Assembly (NCBI RefSeq): GCF_001644665.1
Contig: NZ_CP011393.1
Span: 704,001 to 768,000 of the forward strand
From: Fervidobacterium pennivorans
Lineage (GTDB): Bacteria > Thermotogota > Thermotogae > Thermotogales > Fervidobacteriaceae
Direction: 5' to 3'
DNA length: 64,000 nt
A program made the position numbers and the translations under genes. The notes beneath the pieces are model-generated. The model was not told where the DNA came from and did no database searches. It worked only from the letters and a program-made list of their open reading frames with translations. Positions 1 to 8,305 of the stretch are shown here, one piece after another (the first letter of the stretch is position 1; each line of letters starts with the position of its first letter).

Positions 1-2886
1 GTAGCAAAACTGCTGGTGCTTAGGGGTATAAAGACCTCTGAAGAGGCTAGAAATTTCTTGTATCCGACAAGAAAGATATTGCGTTCACCATTTCTAATGA
101 AAGACATGGACAAAGCAACGGAGATTTTGCTAAGAGCAAGGGATAACCGTGACAAAGTTGTTGTTCATGGAGATTATGATGTTGACGGTATAACTGGAAC
201 CGCAGTATTATACACTTTCCTTTTGGAAAATGGTTGGGACGTGGATTATTTTATCCCTAAGCGCGCAGATGACGGTTACGGCATCCAGTCACAATTTGTA
301 GAAGAGGCCTATAAAAATGGTGCAAGAGTTCTCTTAACTGTAGATTGTGGAATTACAGCATTCGAAGCTGTTGAAAAAGCCAAAGAATTGGGAATGAAAG
401 TTGTGATTACTGACCACCACCAACCTAAAGAAACCCTTCCAAATGCGGATGCTATTGTTAACCCCAAACGTCATGATGAAGAATATCCATTCAGAGAATT
501 CGCTGGTGTTGGAGTCGCTTATAAACTGGTATCTGCATTGGCTGAAAGGCTTAACATTCATCCGGCGGTCGTTGATGAATTGCTTGACCTCGTGGCGTTG
601 GGAACTGTTGCTGACATGGTGGAATTGCTTGATGAAAACCGTTATATAGTAAAGGAAGGGCTTAGAAGATTAAACAATACCGCAAAGCTTGGTATTGTTC
701 GTTTGGTACAAAAGCTTGGAATATCTATGATAAGCTCACGTGATATCGGCTATAGAATAGCTCCAAAACTCAACGCTGCTGGAAGGCTTGATTCACCTGA
801 CGATGCGTTCAAGCTAATCATAACGAAGGACGAAGCCAGTGCTACCGAACTTGCTGAATTGTTGTTGGGTTACAACGTAACAAGGCAAAGCATTGAAGCA
901 AAGATATACAATGAAGCAGTTCAAATGGTTGAAGAAAAAGGCCTCAGTTCACTTCCAATTATTGTTGCGTACGGTCGCGGATGGCACTTAGGCGTTATTG
1001 GAATAGTCGCTACAAGACTTGTTCATCTGTATAACAAACCAGTTATGGTTATCTCTATTGAAGAAGATGGTGTTGCAAGAGGCTCCGCAAGGAGTGTTCA
1101 AGGAGTAAATATTATAGAGCTTCTCGAAAGGTTCAGAGACATTTTTGAAGATTTTGGTGGTCACACAATGGCATTAGGTTTTAGTCTAAAAGAAGAGAAG
1201 ATACCAGAACTGATAGAGGCAATTAAAACGCATATAACTGAAGGCGATGTAAAAGTTGAGCCTGTTGTTATGATAGATGAGAAAATAACAATTGATGAGA
1301 TTAATGATGGTATTATAAGAGCTATTGAATTACTTGAGCCATATGGACACGGTAACCCAGAACCAGTGTTTCTAATTCAAAACAGTGCTGTTGAAAGATT
1401 TAAAATCTTCGGTGAAACTGGTTACAATGTCCGAGTGACGTTGAAGGGTAACAACAAAAGCATAGAAGGTGTAGGTTTTGGGTTGAAAATTCAACCATCT
1501 GAACTATATGGGTTGCAACCACAATTTCTTAGAATGGATGTCGTTGGCAATCTGAGAATGGGAGAAAGCGGTTTACAATTGAACTTAATAGACTTAAAAG
1601 TGACACATGTTAACGATGAAGACATAGCTGACAGGACGTTTATACATTCGTTTATATCAAACTGGCGACAGCAAAGAGAAGAGGATTATGACCATCAACG
1701 GATAGAAGATGACATATACCAAAGATTGCCGCGCATTGCTGAACTTGCTGAAATTAAGAGGCCGGCATTGATACGTTTCGATATACCGTACAGAAATGCG
1801 TTTTTCTTCCATTTGATGAGAAAGGGAAGAACTCTTATTGTTAATCCTTCAAGCACGGAAGCAATGCATGTCTACGAAAGCCTGCAAAGGCACAATATCC
1901 CAGGACTGACCCTTGCAAATTCTATCAATCGTGTCATAGGAAGACATTTGGTAACGAACGCCGTTTACGCAGAAAAATTTCTAGACCAAATTTCTGATTT
2001 TGATTTTATTGTACTAAATGAAATTCAGTTTTTGAGGAACTTTGACCCGAATCTTTACGAAAAAGTTTTAAGAAGATTTGGGAAAACTGCGTTTTTCACA
2101 ACGCTTTATAAATTTGAAAGTAATCTCCCGATTTATGAAATTGGCGGGAGGAGTGATTTTTCAATCGAAGATAAGAGAAATCAACCAAAATCTTTGAATA
2201 ATTCTAATTCTGCCCTGGTTTATCTATTTTCAACACACAATTCAGTAGAAGTGTTTTTCAATAATTACATAAAGCGTATATCAAGCAGAGATACTGTCTT
2301 CTACTCATCTCAACTCGAACCATTCCAGAGACTGATAATTTCACATTTAGTTAGGAAAAAAAAGGTTAAAAAGCTCATTTCTTCTACGAATAATGATTCA
2401 TTACCTTCGCTTTTCGGAAAAGTTGAAGTTAGGCTTTTTGACTTCCCTTATACGTTGAGCGAGATAATAGACACTGTTAGTGGCGAGGGAAATATATTGT
2501 TGCAGCTAAATTACTCGACTCAGGATGTATCTAAGAAACGCGATTCTCTTAGGAAACTTTTCCCAGCAAAAGAAGAACTGGAGAAAATAGTCGAAGAACT
2601 CAACGTATACCTACCAATGAAACTGGAGGAATTCGAACAATTCCTTACTAATTACAATGTGCCAAAAGGTGTTATCAAGAGTGTTTACAAGGACCTTGCC
2701 GGTATCACAGAAAACCTCGTTCGTGCCGTTGATTTTGAGCCTGAAAAAATAACAAGACTTAAGGAACGGGACATAGAATTGGGATATTTTGAACGCTACA
2801 CCTTGCAAATAGAGTCACTCAACGTCAAAGAAGTATTTAAGCTCATCGATGAAAGGTATCTTTACGATGCAGAATTGATTATCTAA
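1..2886 (+). CDS. recJ: RecJ single-stranded-DNA exonuclease, 5' end outside window
   Basis: RecJ degrades single-stranded DNA 5' to 3' in recombination and mismatch/base repair. The frame is open from base 1, so the true start lies outside the window; 961 residues are visible. DHH-family motifs are clear early on: HGDYDVDG, TVDCGI, ITDHHQP, then LVALGTVADMV and NAAGRLDSPDDA. The DHHA1 part follows, with WHLGVIGIVATR and the FGGHTMALGFS glycine-histidine motif, and then an OB-type segment. About 400 residues follow the nuclease core, which makes the protein longer than the roughly 580-residue E. coli enzyme; I do not recognise a catalytic motif in that extension. The YqgF-like gene begins 26 bases downstream, so the two may be co-transcribed. 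Identity is secure; the role of the C-terminal part is unknown. Confidence 0.95.
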   Translation, partial: VAKLLVLRGIKTSEEARNFLYPTRKILRSPFLMKDMDKATEILLRARDNRDKVVVHGDYDVDGITGTAVLYTFLLENGWDVDYFIPKRADDGYGIQSQFVEEAYKNGARVLLTVDCGITAFEAVEKAKELGMKVVITDHHQPKETLPNADAIVNPKRHDEEYPFREFAGVGVAYKLVSALAERLNIHPAVVDELLDLVALGTVADMVELLDENRYIVKEGLRRLNNTAKLGIVRLVQKLGISMISSRDIGYRIAPKLNAAGRLDSPDDAFKLIITKDEASATELAELLLGYNVTRQSIEAKIYNEAVQMVEEKGLSSLPIIVAYGRGWHLGVIGIVATRLVHLYNKPVMVISIEEDGVARGSARSVQGVNIIELLERFRDIFEDFGGHTMALGFSLKEEKIPELIEAIKTHITEGDVKVEPVVMIDEKITIDEINDGIIRAIELLEPYGHGNPEPVFLIQNSAVERFKIFGETGYNVRVTLKGNNKSIEGVGFGLKIQPSELYGLQPQFLRMDVVGNLRMGESGLQLNLIDLKVTHVNDEDIADRTFIHSFISNWRQQREEDYDHQRIEDDIYQRLPRIAELAEIKRPALIRFDIPYRNAFFFHLMRKGRTLIVNPSSTEAMHVYESLQRHNIPGLTLANSINRVIGRHLVTNAVYAEKFLDQISDFDFIVLNEIQFLRNFDPNLYEKVLRRFGKTAFFTTLYKFESNLPIYEIGGRSDFSIEDKRNQPKSLNNSNSALVYLFSTHNSVEVFFNNYIKRISSRDTVFYSSQLEPFQRLIISHLVRKKKVKKLISSTNNDSLPSLFGKVEVRLFDFPYTLSEIIDTVSGEGNILLQLNYSTQDVSKKRDSLRKLFPAKEELEKIVEELNVYLPMKLEEFEQFLTNYNVPKGVIKSVYKDLAGITENLVRAVDFEPEKITRLKERDIELGYFERYTLQIESLNVKEVFKLIDERYLYDAELII

Positions 2887-2912
2887 GTCTCGAATATAGG
2901 AGCGCTTACAAA

Positions 2913-3578
2913 ATGGCATTGATAGCTATTGATTACGGAAAGAGTAAGTGTGGATATGCGATAGGTAGTGTCTTTGTATCTGAAAGTGGGACGATAAAAA
3001 CCGCAGATTTGGTAAAGAAAATCGGGAGATTTGACACAGTTTTGTTTGGTTTACCTCTTTCTATGAGTGGGAACTACTCGACACAAACATTTGAAGTAAT
3101 CAAGTTTGCTCTGAAAATCAAAAAGCTAGGAAAAAAGGTTTTGTTGCTTGACGAAAGAGTAACCACAAAGATGGCGAAGTCTTTCGAGAAAAGAGACGAT
3201 GATAGATTCAGTGCAGAACAACTGCTCCTTGAGTACATTCAGAATCCAGATAGAGCTGTTGAGTTGAAAGAATATAAAGTGGTAGAGTCACAGCCAGTTT
3301 CTTGTAATTTTGCCGTGTTTGTAGAGGTTCCCTACGATGAATCATTTTCTGTAAAAGAAGGTATCGGATTTTCAAAAGACCCATACATTGCTTATACCCT
3401 TTTTAAACAGGGAATTTTTGTGTACAGGGTTTGGAGAGACTTTCGAGAAGCTACGAAGAATCTTGAAAAAGTTCCGGAATTCGTTATAATGAACATAGAA
3501 AATAGACAGGTTATATCTGAATTAGATATTGAAAATTTGCAAAGGTTAACCCTTTTCTTCAAAGTTGTGGTAAAATAA
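2913..3578 (+). CDS. YqgF/RuvX-like RNase H-fold protein with C-terminal extension
   Basis: The first ~115 residues match the YqgF (RuvX) RNase H-fold family, linked to pre-16S rRNA processing and proposed as a Holliday junction resolvase. Visible motifs are IAIDYGKSKCGYAIG at the N-terminus (first catalytic Asp), LFGLPLSMSG, and LLDERVTTKMA, with a final DRFSAEQLLLEYI helix. RuvX proteins are usually about 140 residues; this one has 221, with about 100 extra C-terminal residues that I do not recognise. The canonical final Asp-containing motif (D-x-x-AA) is replaced by SAEQLL, so activity may differ from typical members. Start ATG at 2913 follows a modest GGAGCG site. It sits right behind recJ and ahead of tRNA-Arg. 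Confidence 0.75.
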   Translation: MALIAIDYGKSKCGYAIGSVFVSESGTIKTADLVKKIGRFDTVLFGLPLSMSGNYSTQTFEVIKFALKIKKLGKKVLLLDERVTTKMAKSFEKRDDDRFSAEQLLLEYIQNPDRAVELKEYKVVESQPVSCNFAVFVEVPYDESFSVKEGIGFSKDPYIAYTLFKQGIFVYRVWRDFREATKNLEKVPEFVIMNIENRQVISELDIENLQRLTLFFKVVVK

Positions 3579-3591
3579 ACTATGTTAGCGC

Positions 3592-3668
3592 GTGCTCGTA
3601 GCTCAATTGGATAGAGCGTCGGACTCCGGATCCGAAGATTGCGGGTTCAAGTCCCGCCGAGCACGCCA
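3592..3668 (+). tRNA. tRNA-Arg, anticodon CCG
   Basis: A full cloverleaf of 77 nt. Acceptor arms GTGCTCG (3592-3598) and CGAGCAC (3658-3664) pair over 7 bp, followed by discriminator G and an encoded CCA (3666-3668). The D stem is GCTC/GAGC, the anticodon stem is TCGGA/TCCGA with loop CTCCGGA, giving anticodon CCG at 3626-3628, which reads the arginine codon CGG. The T stem is GCGGG/CCCGC with loop TTCAAGT. It begins 13 bases after the YqgF-like stop codon. Confidence 0.97.
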
Positions 3669-3720
3669 AAAATCTTGAATAGCTTTAAATTTCGAAATTG
3701 GACACAATGATACTTAAAAT

Positions 3721-3746
3721 GATAGTGTTAACTTGTAGTGATGAAA
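3721..3746. repeat. Left terminal inverted repeat of the IS element
   Basis: Reads GATAGTGTTAAC inward, then TTGTAGTGATGAAA. It matches the inward reading of the right end at 20 of 26 positions and abuts the 8-bp direct repeat CTTAAAAT (3713-3720). Confidence 0.8.
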
Positions 3747-4678
3747 GAGTGTAATTGTGAAAGAATGCGATTGATATTGCCATTGTGCGTTTTCCAAAGA
3801 TTCTTCACTACACAAAATCCTTGAATATATTTCGCTAAGTTCTTCGTATTCTTCAGCCCTCGCTTGAGTCGGAAAAAGTCTTTCAACAATGAAAACTTAG
3901 ATTCACATTGATTGTTTTTACCGAGCGGTACCACTACGTGATTGATATTTCTGAACAACAGCTTTACTGCACTTTCATATGCACCAAGTCCATCAGTAAT
4001 AAGTTCAATGTTTCTAGGTTTTGAATTACCAAAGAACTTCTCGAGCAATACTTTGACTTGTCCCATATCACGATACTTTGAGACATGCCAACAAAGAATT
4101 AAGTTAGTTTCGTGATCAACTAATAGCCAAACATAGTACTTTTGTTCTTTGAACACAAGAACAGTTTCATCAGCATGAACTGAGAAAACATTTTCGATGG
4201 TAAATGTTGGAAAAAGTACAGAGAATAAAGTACACAATTTAATAACCCATTTATATATGGTGACATGAGATACTTTGATATTAAGAGAATGAGCAAGAGA
4301 GCGATAAGACATATTGTGTTTCATATACAAAACGAAAGCTTTTAAGATGAAAAATAGAGGAAAACGGAAATATTTAAATTTCTCAGGAATAAGGGTGACT
4401 GGTTCGGGGAGGTTAAAAGGTACTCTATCTTTGGTACGACAAGCTCTACAACGGAAGACAACGAAAGAGCGACGGACTTTGTAAATTTGCATAGATTTAC
4501 CACAAGAAGTGCATTTGGGATAAGGGAAAGGGAAGTTTTTGCGTTTGTGAGAATGGGAGAGTTTGAAAGAATGATGGCAGAGTTTGCAAAGGAATTGTTG
4601 GTTACCGTATTTGTCATGACCGTTTTTGTATAAGCTGGTGGAACCGCATTTTGGACAAGAGAGCGTTGAGTTGTTCAT
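3728..4678 (-). CDS. DDE transposase with N-terminal zinc ribbons (IS6-like)
   Basis: Transposase of the surrounding insertion sequence, 316 residues. The N-terminus carries two Cys4 ribbons (CPKCGSTSLYKNG...CKLCHHSF and CTSCGKS...CRACR), then a helix-turn-helix-like segment (MSYRSLAHSLNIKVSHVTIY). The RNase H-like core has the DDE set: Asp in VHADETVL, Asp in ITDGLGAYE, and Glu in NNQCESKFSLLKDFFR. The start ATG at 4678 is preceded by AAAGGAGG at 9 bases' spacing; the frame stays open further upstream to 4759, but that would run into the terminal repeat. No frameshift or internal stop, so it may be active. Confidence 0.88.
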   Translation of the reverse strand: MNNSTLSCPKCGSTSLYKNGHDKYGNQQFLCKLCHHSFKLSHSHKRKNFPFPYPKCTSCGKSMQIYKVRRSFVVFRCRACRTKDRVPFNLPEPVTLIPEKFKYFRFPLFFILKAFVLYMKHNMSYRSLAHSLNIKVSHVTIYKWVIKLCTLFSVLFPTFTIENVFSVHADETVLVFKEQKYYVWLLVDHETNLILCWHVSKYRDMGQVKVLLEKFFGNSKPRNIELITDGLGAYESAVKLLFRNINHVVVPLGKNNQCESKFSLLKDFFRLKRGLKNTKNLAKYIQGFCVVKNLWKTHNGNINRILSQLHSFITTS

Positions 4679-4753
4679 ATCGGGATACCTCCTTTGTCGA
4701 GAGTTGGTTGGGGGGTGTCCCCTCTTTATAAGGATAATGCGGTTTTTGGAAAG

Positions 4754-4779
4754 TTTCAATACTTTTAGTTAACATTATC
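4754..4779. repeat. Right terminal inverted repeat of the IS element
   Basis: Read inward (minus strand from 4779) it is GATAATGTTAAC then TAAAAGTATTGAAA. It is followed outside by the second copy of the target duplication CTTAAAAT (4780-4787). The octamer GGATAATG also recurs inside the element at 4732-4739, making a subterminal inverted repeat. Confidence 0.8.
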
Positions 4780-4803
4780 CTTAAAATCAAAGGGGGCCAA
4801 TTT

Positions 4804-5898
4804 ATGAGACCTACAAATTCAAAACTCGAGAAGGTAAAAGCACGTGTTTTTGAAAAAGATGTTGATGCCATCCTTGTCATAAACATCGAAAATTCTAACA
4901 GTGTTACAACTCGATACTTATCCGGGTTCACGGGAAGTTTTTCTGCACTTTTGATTACACCAAGAAGGCACATAATAATAACAGATTCCAGATATTGGGT
5001 ACAGGTTAAAGAAGAAAGCACTTTTGAACTTGTTAAGTATGTTCCGCCGAGGAGCTTTTTGGATACCGTTGTCGAGCTAATAAGAAATTTAGACTTGAGA
5101 AAATTGGCTTTAGAAAAAGAGCGCATCTCTGCAAGTATTTACGATACACTCAAAGAAAAGCTTCCTGATTGTGAATTTGAGGACATATCTTCGTTAATGG
5201 TTGATGTGAGATCTATAAAAGATGAAGATGAGATAGAAAAAATAAAAGTCGCTGTTGAAATCGCACAAGATGCTTTCAAAAAGATGCTAGAAATTGTCAA
5301 ACCTGGAATAAAAGAGAAAGAACTTGCTGCATATCTTGAGTACCAGATGAAACTGTTAGGAGCCGATGATATAGCATTTGATACTATTGTTGCTTCGGGT
5401 TATAGGGGGGCACTCCCACACGGGCGTGCGTCCGATAAAACTATTGAGAAAGGTGAACCTGTGGTCGTTGATTGGGGTGCAAGATACAAGGGATACAACA
5501 GTGATTTAACACGTGTGTTTTGTATCGGGGAACCAAATTCAAAAGTTAAAGAAGTGCACAGGATAGTCTTTGAAGCCCAGCAAAAAGCTTTGGAAGCTAT
5601 AAAGGCTGGCGTTACCGGAAGAGAAATCGATGCTATAGCGAGAAACTATATTCAAGAAGCTGGATACGGAGAATACTTTGGTCATGGCTTAGGTCACGGG
5701 TTGGGACTTGAAGTCCACGAAAATCCAGGTCTTAGTTTCAGATGGGACAAACCTCTGCAACCGGGGCAAGTTGTTACCGTGGAACCGGGCATATATCTCG
5801 AAGGTGAATTCGGTATTAGAATTGAAGAAGATGTTGTTGTTAGGGAGAACGGCTGCGAGGTATTGACAACTCTTACAAGAGAATTGATAATCATCTAA
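4804..5898 (+). CDS. Xaa-Pro aminopeptidase/dipeptidase, M24B family
   Basis: Cytoplasmic metallopeptidase that cleaves peptide bonds before proline. 364 residues: an N-terminal creatinase-like domain (about 1-130) and a pita-bread catalytic domain. The five metal ligands can be placed: two Asp in VVDWGARYKGYNSDLTRVF, His in GHGLGHGLGLEVHE, and two Glu in VTVEPGIY and IRIEEDVVV. The start ATG follows AAAGGGGG. The IS insertion now lies directly upstream, so the native promoter may have been displaced. The ATP synthase operon begins 4 bases downstream, so the two are probably co-transcribed. Whether the substrate is a tripeptide end (pepP) or a dipeptide (pepQ) cannot be told from sequence. 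Confidence 0.92.
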   Translation: MRPTNSKLEKVKARVFEKDVDAILVINIENSNSVTTRYLSGFTGSFSALLITPRRHIIITDSRYWVQVKEESTFELVKYVPPRSFLDTVVELIRNLDLRKLALEKERISASIYDTLKEKLPDCEFEDISSLMVDVRSIKDEDEIEKIKVAVEIAQDAFKKMLEIVKPGIKEKELAAYLEYQMKLLGADDIAFDTIVASGYRGALPHGRASDKTIEKGEPVVVDWGARYKGYNSDLTRVFCIGEPNSKVKEVHRIVFEAQQKALEAIKAGVTGREIDAIARNYIQEAGYGEYFGHGLGHGLGLEVHENPGLSFRWDKPLQPGQVVTVEPGIYLEGEFGIRIEEDVVVRENGCEVLTTLTRELIII

Positions 5899-5902
5899 GG
5901 GA

Positions 5903-6262
5903 ATGAAAATTGTGGTTGACCAACATAGCAAAGGTGAGAAAAAAATACAACAAGGTAAAGGGATCGGTAACGAATTATCAAAACTAAATCTTATATCCAG
6001 TTTAGGATTCACAATTATAGCAAATATCTTAGTTGGTTTCGTTCTTGGTGCCTTTTTAGATAATTTGTTCTCAACTGCAAGGCTTTTTAAAATAATTTTC
6101 ATAATTCTTGGAACCTTATCAGGAGTTTATAACGGAATAAAGTACCTGGTTCAAGAGCTGGAAAGATATGATAAAATAGATAATGTTGATAGTAGAGATG
6201 GTAAAATACCAAACTTGAAGAACCATGAGCATAAGCACAGGGAAGATGGAAAAGATGAGTAA
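5903..6262 (+). CDS. AtpZ/AtpI-family small membrane protein (ATPase gene 1)
   Basis: 119 residues with two membrane segments (about 35-57 and 63-85), in the pattern of the AtpZ/AtpI 'gene 1' family at the head of F-type ATP synthase operons. Known members are thought to help assemble the c ring or to conduct Mg/Ca; neither can be shown here. The C-terminal tail is charged (DKIDNVDSRDGK...HEHKHREDGKDE). It starts 4 bases after the peptidase stop, with a weak ribosome site, suggesting translational coupling. Its last 8 bases overlap the next gene. Confidence 0.75.
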   Translation: MKIVVDQHSKGEKKIQQGKGIGNELSKLNLISSLGFTIIANILVGFVLGAFLDNLFSTARLFKIIFIILGTLSGVYNGIKYLVQELERYDKIDNVDSRDGKIPNLKNHEHKHREDGKDE

Positions 6263-6629
6263 CTCTCCAAGTAATGATGTTGTACGGTTTGTAGTAAAGA
6301 TAGTAATCTATTCTTTCGCGGTTTCTTTCGTAATCTTTCTTTTAGGCGTGTTATTGAGACATTTTAGCTTTGCTTTAGGTGTATTACTTGGTGAGGCTGG
6401 GGTTATGATTGGATTAATATCAAGCGTTACAACAAAGGATCGATTTATCAAATTTGGGAAAGGATACTTTAGGACTGGATACTTTTTAAGATATGTTCTT
6501 TACGCATCGTTATTCTTGTTAGCATCGCTTATTTTGAAAAATCCGACAGAAGGCATATTAGGGGTTTTTGCAGGGTTGATGAGTTTAAAAATAGTGGTAT
6601 TTCTCTTTGCCTGGAGGTGGAAACTTTGA
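6255..6629 (+). CDS. atpI: ATP synthase subunit I-like membrane protein
   Basis: 124 residues with four predicted membrane helices, matching in size, hydrophobicity and position the ATP synthase I family encoded just before subunit a. Members assist c-ring assembly. Start chosen at ATG 6255, which has GGAAG at 6241-6245; the ATG at 6246 and an upstream in-frame codon at 6225 are less well spaced. It overlaps the preceding gene by 8 bases and the following TTG start by 4, which indicates coupled translation. Sequence conservation in this family is low, so the call rests largely on context. Confidence 0.72.
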   Translation: MSNSPSNDVVRFVVKIVIYSFAVSFVIFLLGVLLRHFSFALGVLLGEAGVMIGLISSVTTKDRFIKFGKGYFRTGYFLRYVLYASLFLLASLILKNPTEGILGVFAGLMSLKIVVFLFAWRWKL

Positions 6630-7498
6630 GCAAAAAGAAAATGAGTACAAAAGCAAAAATACAACTAACTGTTTTCCTTATAATTTACACTACAGTTGGG
6701 CTTTTGAATGCTAAACTTATGACGGCTCCTCCATCCGAAGCCCTGAAGAACATAGCCAATCGTTGGATTGTTCAGTTTGGTCCAACAAATGTATGGTATT
6801 ACCGCATCAACCCGATGACAGTAATTATGTCTTTTGTCGTAATTATAGTAATACTTGCTTTTGCAAGGTCTGTTCATAAAGAATTTTCTCTTATACCAAA
6901 TAGAAAGCAAGCTTTTGCCGAATCTTTGATGGATTTCTTGTACGAGATTGTTGAAAGCAGTGTTCCAAATGAGAAATACGCAAGAACTGTTTTCAAAATC
7001 TCTATGACTTTGTTCATATACATTGCAGTCTCGAACCTTATTGGTGGTTTCATTCCCGGAATATCAGCAGATGTTTCGATAGCTGAGAATGGTGCAAGGA
7101 CTGTTAAATTTGTTCTTTTCAGTGATACGTGGTTCCCACCTACAGGTGATTTGAATACCAACCTTACCTATGCAGTTATGGTATTCATAATAAGCCAGTA
7201 TTTTGCGATAAAGACAAAAGGCGTGAAAGGATGGTTAAAAGGTTTTCTTGAGCCTGTTGCATTTATGCTTCCCATGAACATTGTTGGTGAACTTGCTAAA
7301 CCTCTTTCACATGCAATGCGTCTTTTTGGAAATATAACCGGTGGTGGTATACTTGTCTTGGTCATAAGCTATTTAGTCAAGTACATGTTCTTACCACCTT
7401 TCCTATGGGGTTACTTCGGTATATTCTCGGGGTTAATACAAGCATTTGTATTCTCAACATTGGCAATTGCTTACATGTCTTCACAAATTGAAGGATGA
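6626..7498 (+). CDS. atpB: F-type ATP synthase subunit a
   Basis: Membrane subunit that forms the two ion half-channels next to the c ring. 290 residues and about six membrane helices. The essential arginine is seen in LSHAMRLFGNITGG, with the downstream helix GLIQAFVFSTLAIAYM. The start is probably TTG at 6626, because GGAGGTGG lies 5-6 bases ahead; a GTG at 6617 falls inside that ribosome site. TTG overlaps the TGA of the preceding gene. Contains an extended loop with VSIAENGARTVKFVLFSDTW between early helices. Second structural gene of the operon. Confidence 0.94.
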   Translation: MSKKKMSTKAKIQLTVFLIIYTTVGLLNAKLMTAPPSEALKNIANRWIVQFGPTNVWYYRINPMTVIMSFVVIIVILAFARSVHKEFSLIPNRKQAFAESLMDFLYEIVESSVPNEKYARTVFKISMTLFIYIAVSNLIGGFIPGISADVSIAENGARTVKFVLFSDTWFPPTGDLNTNLTYAVMVFIISQYFAIKTKGVKGWLKGFLEPVAFMLPMNIVGELAKPLSHAMRLFGNITGGGILVLVISYLVKYMFLPPFLWGYFGIFSGLIQAFVFSTLAIAYMSSQIEG

Positions 7499-7536
7499 AG
7501 AATTTCAAAAACTTATACTATGAGGAGGGAGTATTT

Positions 7537-7809
7537 ATGGAACAACTCACACCTGAGGTTATTAGGGAACTTGCAAAAGCTATTGCAGTTGCGGGAAAGG
7601 CTATAGGTGCAGGGCTTGCTATGGGTATCGGTGCTATCGGTCCTGGTGTTGGTGAAGGTAATGTTGGAGCACATGCTATGGACGCTATCGCAAGACAACC
7701 AGAATTAACAAACGTAATAACAACGCGTATGATTCTTGCTGACGCTATTGCAGAAACAACAGGTATTTATTCTCTTGTTATCGCGTTCCTGATACTCTTC
7801 GCACTGTGA
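7537..7809 (+). CDS. atpE: F-type ATP synthase subunit c, two-carboxylate ion site
   Basis: 90-residue hairpin proteolipid that forms the rotor ring. Helix 1 has the glycine-rich GAGLAMGIGAIGPGVGEG, the loop has ARQPE, and helix 2 carries the ion-binding carboxylate in AIAETTGIYS (Glu73). Glu40 in GPGVGEG stands where the Ilyobacter sodium rotor has Gln32, and Glu73/Thr74/Thr75/Tyr78 match the sodium-coordinating positions, so sodium rather than proton coupling is likely. The pattern resembles the two-carboxylate rotor described for Fusobacterium nucleatum. Start ATG 7537 follows GAGGAGGGA; the frame opens further upstream at 7495 but without a site. Confidence 0.95.
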   Translation: MEQLTPEVIRELAKAIAVAGKAIGAGLAMGIGAIGPGVGEGNVGAHAMDAIARQPELTNVITTRMILADAIAETTGIYSLVIAFLILFAL

Positions 7810-7819
7810 GGCGGTCCTT

Positions 7820-8305
7820 ATGGATCTTTTTGAAATTAATTTAACAGCTGTTGTTCAGCTCCTCAGCTTTTTATTTTTGCTATGGATGCTGAACAAGCTT
7901 CTCTATAAACCTTTCTTCTCGATAATGGATAAGAGAAGAGAAAAGATAGAAAGCGATTTAGCCGAAGCCGAGCAACTTCGTAAAAGTGCTGATGCAATGA
8001 AAAAACAAGCTGAAGAGGAGCTCAAGGCTGCGCGGCAAAGGGCAGAGCAAGTCATAGCAGCGGCAGAAAGAGAGGCCGAAAAAATAATTGAGGATGCAAA
8101 ACAAAGAGCTCAGAAAGAAGCTGAAAAAATAATTATCAATGCTCAATCAGAAATCGAAAGGCAAAGACAAGAGACGATTTCCCAAGTGCAATCTATAGCA
8201 ACTGAGATTGCCATTAGCCTTGCGATGAAGGTTTTAAAGGATGTTGTAGATGAAAAGGCAAAAAGAGAATACCTTATGAAAATCATAAGGGAGTATGAAA
8301 AATGA
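7820..8305 (+). CDS. atpF: F-type ATP synthase subunit b
   Basis: Peripheral stalk subunit, 161 residues. One N-terminal membrane segment (LTAVVQLLSFLFLLWMLNKLLY), then a long charged helix rich in Ala, Glu, Lys and Arg from about residue 40 to 125 (AEAEQLRKSADAMKKQAEEE...), typical of the right-handed coiled coil of b dimers, and a C-terminal delta-binding part. Only one b-type gene is present, so the stalk is presumably a homodimer. Its stop overlaps the delta gene start by 4 bases. Confidence 0.94.
   Translation: MDLFEINLTAVVQLLSFLFLLWMLNKLLYKPFFSIMDKRREKIESDLAEAEQLRKSADAMKKQAEEELKAARQRAEQVIAAAEREAEKIIEDAKQRAQKEAEKIIINAQSEIERQRQETISQVQSIATEIAISLAMKVLKDVVDEKAKREYLMKIIREYEK

Larger units (their letters stand above)
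3721..4779 (-). mobile_element. Complete insertion sequence, IS6-like, with 8-bp target duplication
   Basis: The element is 1059 bp. Its ends are imperfect inverted repeats: left end GATAGTGTTAACT then TGTAGTGATGAAA; right end, read inward from 4779, GATAATGTTAACT then AAAAGTATTGAAA, 20 of 26 positions matching. It is flanked by a perfect direct repeat CTTAAAAT at 3713-3720 and 4780-4787. An 8-bp duplication is typical of IS6-family elements, which fits the DDE transposase inside. Intact ends, duplication and open reading frame suggest a fairly recent insertion. It lies between tRNA-Arg and the Xaa-Pro peptidase gene and ends only 24 bases before that gene's start codon. Confidence 0.88.

Noticed and set aside
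3588-3668. Alternative tRNA boundary using GCGTGCT/AGCACGC as acceptor stem
   Set aside because: That frame leaves no proper discriminator and CCA; shifting by two bases gives a canonical 77-nt tRNA-Arg with encoded CCA.
4342-4617. Open frame opposite the transposase and peptidase region
   Set aside because: It is a shadow frame inside the transposase gene, with biased composition and no ribosome site.
4729-4783. Inverted repeat TAAGGATAATG/CATTATCCTTA as a possible terminator
   Set aside because: The second arm is partly the IS end and the target duplication; there is no T-run, so it is better explained as a subterminal IS repeat.
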